Below are positions 25,092-32,425 of a DNA stretch of 64,000 bases, in pieces. Source of the DNA: Fidelibacterota bacterium (lineage in GTDB: Bacteria > Pseudomonadota > Alphaproteobacteria > Rhodospirillales > Rhodospirillaceae); contig CANJPQ010000013.1 in assembly GCA_947476275.1 (NCBI GenBank), forward strand, positions 1 through 64,000, read 5' to 3'. Position 1 is the stretch's first letter, and every line of letters begins with the position of its first letter. Below the pieces are notes generated by a model. That model did no database searches, had not been told where the DNA came from, and was given only the letters and a program-made list of their open reading frames with translations. Position numbers and translations under genes: made by a program.

Positions 25092-26025
25092 GGCCTTTTC
25101 CCTCGCCGGCAAGCGCGTCTGGGTTGCGGGTCATGCGGGCATGGTCGGCTCCGCTCTGGTGCGCCGTTTGGGCCGCGAAAATTGCACGATCCTTAAGGCC
25201 ACCCGCAAAGAGCTCGACCTGCGGCGTCAGGCGGATGTGGAAACGTGGATGGCGGCGAATAAGCCCGATGCCATCTTCCTGGCGGCGGCCATTGTCGGCG
25301 GCATTCTGGCCAATGAGTCGCACCCGGCCGAGTTCCTGACGGATAACCTGCAGATTCAGACCAACATCATTGCCACCGCCGACAAGCTCGGCGTCGCGAA
25401 GCTGTTGTTCCTGGGTTCGAGCTGCATTTATCCGAGGCTCGCACCACAGCCGTTGAAGGAAGAGTACCTGCTCACCGGTCCGCTGGAGCCGACGAACCAG
25501 TGGTATGCGGTGGCCAAGATCGCCGGCATCAAGCAATGCCAAGCCTATCGCCGCGCCCGGGGCCGCGACTTCATCAGCGCCATGCCGACGAACCTTTATG
25601 GCCCCAACGACAACTTCGACTTGGCCTCCAGCCATGTTCTGCCGGCGCTGCTGGTGAAAGCGCATCAGGCCAAACTGGCCGGCGCGCAGGAGTTGACCGT
25701 GTGGGGTTCGGGCAACCCGCGCCGGGAGTTCCTGCATGTCGACGACCTTGCGGACGCCTGCGTCTTCCTCATGCAACGCTATTCGGCCGACGAACACGTC
25801 AACGTCGGCATCGGCAGCGATGTGACCATCCGCGAGCTGGCGGAGATGATCTCTGCCGCGGTGGGGTTCACCGGCAAGTTCGTCTACGACAGCTCCAAGC
25901 CGGACGGCACGCCTCAGAAGCTGCTGGACTGTTCGCGCCTGCATGGGTTGGGCTGGCACGCGGGCACCTCGCTGCCCGACGGCATCGCCGCAACGTACAA
26001 ATGGTATCTGGAAAACGCCGCCTAA
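25084..26025 (+). CDS. fcl: GDP-L-fucose synthase
   Basis: A 313-residue epimerase/reductase that converts GDP-4-keto-6-deoxy-mannose to GDP-L-fucose with NADPH. It has [18 protein letters not shown], the diagnostic [60 protein letters not shown] (catalytic Ser, Tyr-x3-Lys) and [14 protein letters not shown]. The start lies within the end of gmd. With gmd it provides GDP-fucose, presumably for surface polysaccharide or protein glycans; no fucosyltransferase of a known type is nearby. Confidence 0.97.
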   Translation: MTEAFSLAGKRVWVAGHAGMVGSALVRRLGRENCTILKATRKELDLRRQADVETWMAANKPDAIFLAAAIVGGILANESHPAEFLTDNLQIQTNIIATADKLGVAKLLFLGSSCIYPRLAPQPLKEEYLLTGPLEPTNQWYAVAKIAGIKQCQAYRRARGRDFISAMPTNLYGPNDNFDLASSHVLPALLVKAHQAKLAGAQELTVWGSGNPRREFLHVDDLADACVFLMQRYSADEHVNVGIGSDVTIRELAEMISAAVGFTGKFVYDSSKPDGTPQKLLDCSRLHGLGWHAGTSLPDGIAATYKWYLENAA

Positions 26026-26050
26026 CAGGCGGAAATCCTTGAACCATCTG

Positions 26051-26084
26051 CCTTCGGCACGTACAACCCGAAGGACGCGCTTTT
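26051..26084 (+). terminator. Possible terminator of gmd-fcl
   Basis: CCTTCGG (26051-26057) and CCGAAGG (26068-26074) form a 7-bp stem with a 10-base loop, followed by ACGCGC and TTTT (26081-26084). A smaller 6-bp hairpin (CCGCCT/AGGCGG, 26018-26032) overlaps the fcl stop codon. The T-run is short and offset, so the strength is uncertain. Confidence 0.45.
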
Positions 26085-26131
26085 GAGTGCAGTTTTCGGA
26101 ACTGCCGCGCGCTTCGGACCGAACCCCCGCG

Positions 26132-27052
26132 ATGCAGATCTATCTGCCCATCGCCGAAATGTCGGTGAACATCTTCCTCATCCTCGCCATGGGCGGCGGG
26201 GTGGGCTTGCTGTCGGGCTTGTTCGGTGTCGGCGGCGGATTTCTCATGACGCCGCTGTTGATCTTCATCGGCGTGCCGCCGGCGGTGGCCGTTGGAACCC
26301 AAGCCAATCAGATCGTCGCATCCTCCGTGTCCGGCGTGCTGGCTCACATGCGCCGCGGCAATGTGGATTTCGTGATGGGGGGCGTGCTGACGGCCGGAGG
26401 TTTCGTCGGCTCCGGCTTGGGCGTGTGGGTGTTCAACATCCTCAAGCGGCTGGGTCACATCGACGTCACCATTGGCATTGGTTATGTGGTGTTCCTCGGC
26501 ATCGTCGGCGGGTTCATGATGTATGAGAGCCTGCCGATCGTGATCGGCAAACCGCTGCCGAAGGCGTTTGCGATTTCCGAGCGCGGACCGGGCCGCCACA
26601 TGTGGATGCACGGCCTGCCCTTCAAGATGCGGTTCCGCCGGTCGAAGCTGTACATCTCCGCGCTGTTGCCGCTGACGGTCGGATTCCTGGTCGGCGTTCT
26701 GGTCGCCACCATGGGCGTGGGCGGCGGCTTCCTGATGGTGCCGGCAATGATCTATTTGCTGGGCATGCCGACACAGATCGTGATCGGCACGTCGCTGTTC
26801 CAAATTATCTTCGTGACGGCGACAACCACCTTGCTGCAGGCGGCGGTGAATCAATCCGTCGACGTTGTGCTGGCGTTGCTGCTGCTGATTGTCGGTGTGG
26901 TCGGCGCGCAAGTGGGCGCGCGGCTCGCGGGCCGCTTCAAAGGCGAACAGCTGCGCGTGGGGCTGGCGTTGCTGGTGCTGGTGGTGGCGTTGCGGCTTGC
27001 GCTCGATCTGGTGATTCCGCCGCGCGACCTGTTCTCGCTGGGTGGCGAGTGA
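26132..27052 (+). CDS. TauE/SafE-family sulfite/organosulfur anion exporter
   Basis: A 306-residue membrane protein with about eight helices in two halves, each carrying the family repeat: VGLLSGLFGVGGGFLMTPLLIFIGVPPAVAVGTQ near the N-terminus and ATMGVGGGFLMVPAMIYLLGMPTQIVIGTS near residue 205. The ATG at 26132 is preferred because homologues begin MQIYLPIAEMSVN; a GTG at 26087 in the same frame is possible. Family members export sulfite, sulfoacetate or similar anions. It is followed with a one-base overlap (TGATG) by the TIGR02186 gene, a conserved pairing. Confidence 0.88.
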   Translation: MQIYLPIAEMSVNIFLILAMGGGVGLLSGLFGVGGGFLMTPLLIFIGVPPAVAVGTQANQIVASSVSGVLAHMRRGNVDFVMGGVLTAGGFVGSGLGVWVFNILKRLGHIDVTIGIGYVVFLGIVGGFMMYESLPIVIGKPLPKAFAISERGPGRHMWMHGLPFKMRFRRSKLYISALLPLTVGFLVGVLVATMGVGGGFLMVPAMIYLLGMPTQIVIGTSLFQIIFVTATTTLLQAAVNQSVDVVLALLLLIVGVVGAQVGARLAGRFKGEQLRVGLALLVLVVALRLALDLVIPPRDLFSLGGE

Positions 27053-27795
27053 TGCGGGCCGCCGCAGCCCTCGTTGCATTGATACTGATCGTGTGCGCGC
27101 CGGCGCGGGCCGATGACGTGCCGCTGGTGGCGGATCTTTCGAGTCACCTGGTTGCCATCACCACGGGGTTCACCGGCACCGACGTGCTGTTATTCGGCGC
27201 CACCGATGGGCCGGGCGATATTGTGGTCGTGGTGCGCGGCCCACAGAAGGATATCGACGTGCGCCGCAAGGAGCGCTTCGGGCCGATCTGGGTGAACGCG
27301 ACGTCGGTGAGTTTGAAAGACGTGCCGTCATACTATCGCGTCGCCTCGACGCGGCCCTTGGCGGAATTCGCGCCGGATGAATTGCAGGAACGCTATCAGC
27401 TCGGATTGCAGAATCTGCGTTTCAACATTCCGTCGACAAATCTGCCGCCGGAAGAAACCGGCGCGTTCCGCACCGCGCTGGTGCGCCTGAAGACCGAGAA
27501 CGGCCTGTACAACGAGGAGGTCGGCTCGGTGAACATGATGTCGAGCCGCCTGTTTCGCACCGAGCTGCACTTCCCATCCAACGTGCCGACTGGCACTTAC
27601 CTCGTCGAAGTCTATCTGTTCCGCGATAACGCGGTGACGTCGGCGGAGATCGTGCCGTTCACGGTGTCCAAGATCGGCGTCGGTGCGGATGTCTACGACT
27701 TCGCCATGAACTATGGCGCGATCTACGGAATTCTGTCCGTGATGCTCGCAGTGGCGGCCGGGTATGCCGCCAGCGCTGCGTTCCGGCGGACGTAA
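27052..27795 (+). CDS. TIGR02186-family membrane-anchored periplasmic protein
   Basis: A 247-residue protein with an N-terminal signal peptide (ALVALILIVCAPARA, cleavage near ARA-DD) and one C-terminal membrane helix (IYGILSVMLAVAAGYAASAAF), so the body faces the periplasm. The beta-rich body contains VAITTGFTGTDVLLFGATDGPGDIVVVVRGP, typical of the TIGR02186 family that accompanies TauE/SafE exporters in alphaproteobacteria. Function is unknown; a periplasmic accessory to the exporter is the usual inference. Start and TauE/SafE stop share a base, implying coupling; the Usp gene follows after 10 bases. Confidence 0.85.
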   Translation: MRAAAALVALILIVCAPARADDVPLVADLSSHLVAITTGFTGTDVLLFGATDGPGDIVVVVRGPQKDIDVRRKERFGPIWVNATSVSLKDVPSYYRVASTRPLAEFAPDELQERYQLGLQNLRFNIPSTNLPPEETGAFRTALVRLKTENGLYNEEVGSVNMMSSRLFRTELHFPSNVPTGTYLVEVYLFRDNAVTSAEIVPFTVSKIGVGADVYDFAMNYGAIYGILSVMLAVAAGYAASAAFRRT

Positions 27796-27805
27796 GGGAG
27801 GACGC

Positions 27806-28285
27806 ATGAGCGATTCCGACCCAACGACTCGCAAATTCCTGGTTGTGGTCGACAATTCGAGCGAGCTGAAAGCAGCACTGCGTTTCGCCGGCCGCCGCGC
27901 GCTGCATACCAATGGCGCGATTGGGCTATTTCACGCCGTACCGCAAGCGGAGTTCCATCACTTCGCCGCTATCGGGACATTGATGGAGCGCGAAGCGCGC
28001 AGTGCCGGCGAGCGGTTGCTGCAGGATGTGGCCGGCGAAGTGCATCGCCTGACCGGCATTTTCCCGGCGCTGTACATCCGCGAGGGCGACACAGCCGAGC
28101 AGCTGATTAAGGTTTTGGCGGAGGATCCGACCATCTCGGTGCTGGTTCTGGGGGCCGGAACCGGCACGGAGGGGCCCGGTCCCCTGGTGAGCGCGTTGTC
28201 CGGCCAATTGGCCGGCAAAATCCGAATACCCGTCACGATTGTGCCCGGCGATTTGGACGAAGCACGCATCGACGCCCTGACTTGA
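27806..28285 (+). CDS. Universal stress protein (UspA family)
   Basis: A 159-residue alpha/beta protein starting FLVVVDNSSELKAALRFAGRRA, with the final VLVLGAGTGTEGPGPLVSALSGQLAGKIRIPVTIVPG in the position of the ATP-binding G-x2-G-x9-G(S/T) loop, partly altered (G-A-G-T-G-T and no clear final GS). Usp proteins act in stress survival and may bind ATP. The ATG at 27806 has an AAGGGAGG Shine-Dalgarno. It is third in the TauE - TIGR02186 - Usp run. Confidence 0.85.
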   Translation: MSDSDPTTRKFLVVVDNSSELKAALRFAGRRALHTNGAIGLFHAVPQAEFHHFAAIGTLMEREARSAGERLLQDVAGEVHRLTGIFPALYIREGDTAEQLIKVLAEDPTISVLVLGAGTGTEGPGPLVSALSGQLAGKIRIPVTIVPGDLDEARIDALT

Positions 28286-28294
28286 GGCATTTGA

Positions 28295-28339
28295 GTGCAA
28301 AAACATCCGTTTGCCGTGCTTTTTCGCGGCGTTTTGCAC
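28295..28339. repeat. 8-bp inverted repeat downstream of the Usp gene
   Basis: GTGCAAAA (28295-28302) pairs with TTTTGCAC (28332-28339) across 29 bases that include a T-run. A short GC palindrome (GCGGCCGCGGCCGC, 28351-28364) follows. It may terminate the TauE-Usp transcript, or be a binding site upstream of nfu; the sequence does not decide. Confidence 0.35.
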
Positions 28340-28419
28340 GGCGAAGTGTAGCGGCCGCGGCCGCAAGGGCTTAAGTTATCCCCACACCGCCGCGAGTTGC
28401 GCGGCTTTCAGGCATCATC

Positions 28420-28977
28420 ATGTTCATTCAGACCGAAGAAACCCCCAATCCGGCGGCCCTCAAGTTTTTGCCGGGCCGCAGCGTGCTGTCTGAAGGCGTG
28501 CACGATTTCGCGACCCGCGAAGCTGCCGCGCATTCGCCGCTCGCCCGCCTGCTGTTCGAGATCGACGGCGTGGCCGGCGTGTTCCTGGCGACGGAGTTCC
28601 TCACGGTCACGAAGGCCGGCGATAAGTCCTGGCAGACCCTGAAACCCATGGTCCTCGGTGCGATCATGGATCACTTCACCTCGGGCGCGGCGGTGATGGA
28701 CGAGGGCGCGAGCACCGAAAGCGATGAGATGGGTTCCGACGTGAGCGAGGAAATTGTCTCGCAGATCAGGGAACTGATCGATACCCGCGTGCGTCCGGCT
28801 GTGGCGCAGGACGGCGGGGACATCATTTACAAGGGCTTCAAGAAAGGCACGGTCTATCTGCATTTGCGCGGCTCCTGCGCAGGATGCCCGAGCTCCACCG
28901 CGACACTGAAAATGGGCATCGAGAACATGCTGAAGCACTACGTGCCGGAAGTCCTTCAAGTCGAAGCGGTGATGTGA
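28420..28977 (+). CDS. Nfu-type Fe-S cluster carrier protein (NifU C-terminal family)
   Basis: A 185-residue scaffold/carrier for iron-sulfur clusters. Residues 1-90 are the Nfu N-terminal domain (MFIQTEETPNPAALKFLPGR). Residues about 110-185 are the NifU-like domain with IDTRVRPAVAQDGGDIIYKGF and the cluster-binding CXXC in LRGSCAGCPSS. Both domains are complete and the length fits alphaproteobacterial and mitochondrial Nfu1-type proteins. Nfu donates [4Fe-4S] clusters to targets such as lipoyl synthase. It is followed 8 bases later by an SRPBCC-like gene on the same strand. Confidence 0.93.
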   Translation: MFIQTEETPNPAALKFLPGRSVLSEGVHDFATREAAAHSPLARLLFEIDGVAGVFLATEFLTVTKAGDKSWQTLKPMVLGAIMDHFTSGAAVMDEGASTESDEMGSDVSEEIVSQIRELIDTRVRPAVAQDGGDIIYKGFKKGTVYLHLRGSCAGCPSSTATLKMGIENMLKHYVPEVLQVEAVM

Positions 28978-28985
28978 CGGACGCC

Positions 28986-29621
28986 ATGGCCCGCCCTCAA
29001 CCCCAACGCGCCCCTGCAGCAAAAACCGCAGCCCCAAAAGCCGCTGCCGTGAAACCTGCCGCGACCATGAGCGACGACGCGGTCGCCAGCCGCACCGGCA
29101 AAACCTGGCGCGAATGGTTCGATATTCTCGATGCCGCCGGCGGGACCGGCCTGGAGCGCCGCGAGATCATCACGCTGCTGGGCGAGCATGAGGTTGGCCC
29201 GGTGTGGCGCGCGATGGTCGCAAGTGGCTACGAGCGCCATCTCGGCCGCGGCGAGGCGCCGAAGCCGGTCGCGATTGTCAAAAAAGCCGCTGCCGGCAGT
29301 TTGTCCACGAGCGTCACCCGCACGGTGTCGGCGACGTTGCTGGCGGCATATGGCGCCTGGGAACGCCCGACGCGGCGGAAACGCTTCTTTCCCGAAGAGA
29401 TCACCTTCGCCACCCGGGCCGACGGCAAGACGCTGCGGTTCGGCTGGAAGCCCGACGCCAGCCGCGTGTCGATCGTGTTCAAGCCGCTCAGCAAGACCCG
29501 AACCCAGGTGACCCTGTCCCACGACAAACTCAAGAATCCTGCGGACGTCGATCGGCTGAATACCTTCTGGACCGAGACGCTGGACCATATGCAGGCCCTG
29601 CTCGAAAAGACCGACGATTAG
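28986..29621 (+). CDS. SRPBCC/DUF4287-like protein of unknown function
   Basis: A 211-residue protein. The first 27 residues are an Ala/Lys/Pro-rich tail, so translation might instead begin at Met28 (29067). Residues about 35-95 (TGKTWREWFDILDAAGGTGLERREIITLLGEHEVGPVWRAMVASGYERHLG) resemble the DUF4287 module. The C-terminal part (RKRFFPEEITFATRADGKTLRFGW...VTLSHDKLKNPADVDRLNTFWTETLDHMQALL) resembles the end of an AHSA1/SRPBCC domain. It lies 8 bases after nfu. Similar proteins are annotated only by domain; no reaction is known. Confidence 0.7.
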   Translation: MARPQPQRAPAAKTAAPKAAAVKPAATMSDDAVASRTGKTWREWFDILDAAGGTGLERREIITLLGEHEVGPVWRAMVASGYERHLGRGEAPKPVAIVKKAAAGSLSTSVTRTVSATLLAAYGAWERPTRRKRFFPEEITFATRADGKTLRFGWKPDASRVSIVFKPLSKTRTQVTLSHDKLKNPADVDRLNTFWTETLDHMQALLEKTDD

Positions 29622-29650
29622 ATGTCTATGCTGCGCTGCAGCATAGACAT
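29622..29650. terminator. 13-bp perfect inverted repeat between convergent genes
   Basis: ATGTCTATGCTGC (29622-29634) and GCAGCATAGACAT (29638-29650) form a perfect 13-bp stem with a 3-base loop, starting directly after the stop of the SRPBCC-like gene and 53 bases before the trpS stop. A further partial copy (TATGCTGCA) follows at 29652. It is placed like a bidirectional terminator, but the stem is only moderately GC-rich and has no T-run, so it may instead be a binding site or small mobile palindrome. Confidence 0.55.
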
Positions 29651-29703
29651 TTATGCTGCACCAAATCGCGCAGCAAAATGAGCAAAATCAATACCTTGGA
29701 AAT

Positions 29704-30717
29704 CTACCGGGCGGGCAGGAAGCCGACTGTCCGGTAAACTTCGGCCAGAAGCGGGGCGGCGGTCTCCCGCGCCTTTGCTGCACCCTTGGCCAGGATGGCG
29801 TCGAGTTCCGCCGGGTCCGCCATCAGGCGCGCCATTTCGGCATTGATCGGCCCGAGCACGCCCACCGCCGTTTCCGTCAGGCGCGTCTTGAACTGGCCGA
29901 AGCCCCAGCCGGCGGTTTCCGCCACAACCTCGGCAAGCGTGCGGTCGGTGAGGGCGGCATAGATATTCAGGAGGTTGGCGGCTTCCGCCCGCCCCTCCAG
30001 CCCCGCCACCGACTCGGGCAGGGGGTGCGGGTCGGTCGTGGCCTTGCGGAGCTTGGCCGCGATGTCGTCGGCACTGTCAGTCATATAGATGACCGCGTAG
30101 TCCGATCCGCCGTCGGACTTCGACATCTTCTTCGCGCCGTCGCGTAAGGACATGACGCGGGTGGCCGCGCCCTGGATGACCGGCTCCGGCAGGACGAACA
30201 GGTCGACGCCATAGTCGTGATTGAACTTCTGGGCGATGTCGCGGGCCAACTCGATGTGCTGCTTCTGGTCCTCACCGACGGGCACGTGAGTCGCCTTGTA
30301 GATCAGGATGTCGGCCGCCATCAGGTTTGGATAGACGTACAGGCCCGCACTCGCGGTATCGCGGTTCTTGCCGGCCTTGTCCTTGAATTGGGTCATGCGG
30401 TTCAGCCAGCCGAGGCGGGCGACGCAGTTGAAGATCCAGGCGAGTTCCGCGTGCGCCGGCACGTGGCTCTGCACGAACAGGGTCGCGCGTGCCGGATCGA
30501 TGCCCGAGGCGATATAGCCGGCCGCGACTTCGCGGGTGGTGCGGGTCAACTCCGCCGGTTCGATGCGATCCGCGGTGATGGCGTGGAGATCGACCACACA
30601 GAAGAAGCACTCATAGTCCTTCTGCATGGCGACCCAATTGCGGATCGCGCCGAGATAGTTGCCGAGGTGGAGATTTCCGGTCGGCTTGATGCCGGACAGG
30701 ATGCGGCCGCGGGACAT
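29704..30717 (-). CDS. trpS: Tryptophanyl-tRNA synthetase
   Basis: A 337-residue class I aminoacyl-tRNA synthetase charging tRNA-Trp. The HIGH-type motif is [18 protein letters not shown] near the N-terminus and the second signature is [11 protein letters not shown] at about 197-207. Also typical are [20 protein letters not shown] and [33 protein letters not shown]. The length is standard. It lies downstream of murJ on the same strand with 72 bases between, in the conserved mutS-glnD-murJ-trpS order. Confidence 0.97.
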   Translation of the reverse strand: MSRGRILSGIKPTGNLHLGNYLGAIRNWVAMQKDYECFFCVVDLHAITADRIEPAELTRTTREVAAGYIASGIDPARATLFVQSHVPAHAELAWIFNCVARLGWLNRMTQFKDKAGKNRDTASAGLYVYPNLMAADILIYKATHVPVGEDQKQHIELARDIAQKFNHDYGVDLFVLPEPVIQGAATRVMSLRDGAKKMSKSDGGSDYAVIYMTDSADDIAAKLRKATTDPHPLPESVAGLEGRAEAANLLNIYAALTDRTLAEVVAETAGWGFGQFKTRLTETAVGVLGPINAEMARLMADPAELDAILAKGAAKARETAAPLLAEVYRTVGFLPAR

Positions 30718-30789
30718 GGGGAATCCTTTTGGAAGGGACCTAGCTCAACGAAGGCGGCTAGGTAGCGCACCCGGCATGCGGGAGCAAGG

Positions 30790-32379
30790 CTAGCCGCGTT
30801 TACGCTTGAGCAGTTGAAGATCGGCGCGTGCTGCCGCGCCGGTCGCAAAGGCGGCGATGGCGAACACCGCAGCACCGCCGCACACCAGGATCGTCAGGGC
30901 AACAGCGCGCAGCAGCTTATCGCCGGCGGGTTGGCCTGGCAGCCCAAACACCGGACCGAACACCGCGCCGATGCCGATAAGGCCGCCCCACAGCGCCACG
31001 CCCATGAGACCGCTCGCCAGGATCGTGCGCGGCAGACGGCGCGTCAGGCGCGCATCAGAGACGAGGTGACCGCGGCGATGAAGCACAACGCCGAGGATGC
31101 CCGCATTGACCCAGGCGGAGATGGAAGTGCCCAGCGCAATGCCGACATGGCCGAGGGATTTCATGAGGGCGATGTTGATGGCAACGTTGACGATCAGCGC
31201 CACGGCGGACGCCTTCACCGGCGTGGAGGTGTCGTGCCGGGCGAAGAACCCGGGGGTGAGTGCCTTGTTCAGCACATAGGCGGGCAATCCGAGGGAGAAG
31301 GCCAACAGCGCATGCGCCACGGCGCCGCGGTCGCTGGCGGTGAACTGGCCGTGCTCGAACAAGGTCGCCGTGATCGGTTCCGCCAGCATGCCGATGCCGA
31401 CGGCCGCGGGGACCGTGAGCAAGAGACTGACCTCGATAGCGCGGTTCTGGCTGGCGAGGGCCACATCCTCTTGCCCCGCCTGGATCTGGCGTGTGAGCAG
31501 CGGCAGGAGCGCCACACCGATGGCATAGCCGAAGATGCCGACCGGGAGCAGGTTCACGCGGTCCGCGTAGTAGATCCATGACACCGCGCCGACGCCGATA
31601 AGCGAGGCGATCGTACCATTGATGACGATATTGACCTGATAGAGCCCGGCGCCGAACGCCACCGGCAGGATGCGCGCCAGCAGGCGCTTCACCTCCGGTG
31701 TCAGGCGGGGCCGCACCAAACGGAAGCCGACGCCGACGCGGCGGCAATCGAACAGCAGCCAGACGAACTGCACGATGCCGGTGGCAAAGATTCCCCAGGA
31801 GAGATACAGCGCGCGATCGCCGCCGGCGCCGACGCCGACCAACAACGCCGCAATCATGGTGACGTTCGCCAGCACCGGCGCGGCCGCCGGCACTGCGAAG
31901 CGACCGAGCGAATTCAGCACACCGGATTGCAGGGACGTAAGCGATACGAACAACAGATAAGGAAACGCGATACGCGCCAGTTCCGTCGTGCGCTCCATCT
32001 GGCCGGGGATTTCCTTGAAGCCCGGTGCGAGCGCGTAGAGAACAACCGGCATGGCGATCATCATCGCCGCACAGAACAGCAGCAGGACGACCGTCAGCAC
32101 CGCGAAAGCCTGATCGGCGAATTCCTTGGCTTTATCCTTGCCGTCGCGCTCAAGCGCTTGGGAAAAGATCGGTACGAAGCCCGCGGAGAAGGCGCCCTCT
32201 GCGAACAGGGAGCGGAACAGGTTAGGAAAGCGCTGGGCGACAAAAAACGCATCCGACGCCAGACCCGCGCCGAGGAACGTGGCGATCAGGGTGTCGCGCG
32301 CAAAGCCGGTGATGCGGCTGAGCAGCGTATAGCTGCCGACCGTCGCGAAAGCACGAAACAGGCTGGGCGGTTGGGACAT
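30790..32379 (-). CDS. murJ: Lipid II flippase MurJ (MviN)
   Basis: A 529-residue inner-membrane protein of the MOP superfamily with about 14 helices that flips the peptidoglycan precursor lipid II. It opens with the family signature ATVGSYTLLSRITGFARDTLIATFLGAGLASDAFFVAQRFPNLFRSLFAEGAFSAGFVP, including the conserved RDxxxA and functionally important Arg residues. The ATG at 32379 is used because homologues start just before this signature; the open frame reaches upstream without homologous sequence. It is 46 bases after glnD in the same direction. Confidence 0.95.
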   Translation of the reverse strand: MSQPPSLFRAFATVGSYTLLSRITGFARDTLIATFLGAGLASDAFFVAQRFPNLFRSLFAEGAFSAGFVPIFSQALERDGKDKAKEFADQAFAVLTVVLLLFCAAMMIAMPVVLYALAPGFKEIPGQMERTTELARIAFPYLLFVSLTSLQSGVLNSLGRFAVPAAAPVLANVTMIAALLVGVGAGGDRALYLSWGIFATGIVQFVWLLFDCRRVGVGFRLVRPRLTPEVKRLLARILPVAFGAGLYQVNIVINGTIASLIGVGAVSWIYYADRVNLLPVGIFGYAIGVALLPLLTRQIQAGQEDVALASQNRAIEVSLLLTVPAAVGIGMLAEPITATLFEHGQFTASDRGAVAHALLAFSLGLPAYVLNKALTPGFFARHDTSTPVKASAVALIVNVAINIALMKSLGHVGIALGTSISAWVNAGILGVVLHRRGHLVSDARLTRRLPRTILASGLMGVALWGGLIGIGAVFGPVFGLPGQPAGDKLLRAVALTILVCGGAAVFAIAAFATGAAARADLQLLKRKRG

Positions 32380-32425
32380 CTTTTGGTGTTTAGCCCATCC
32401 CGTGGGGCGAAAATACGGCCGAGTT

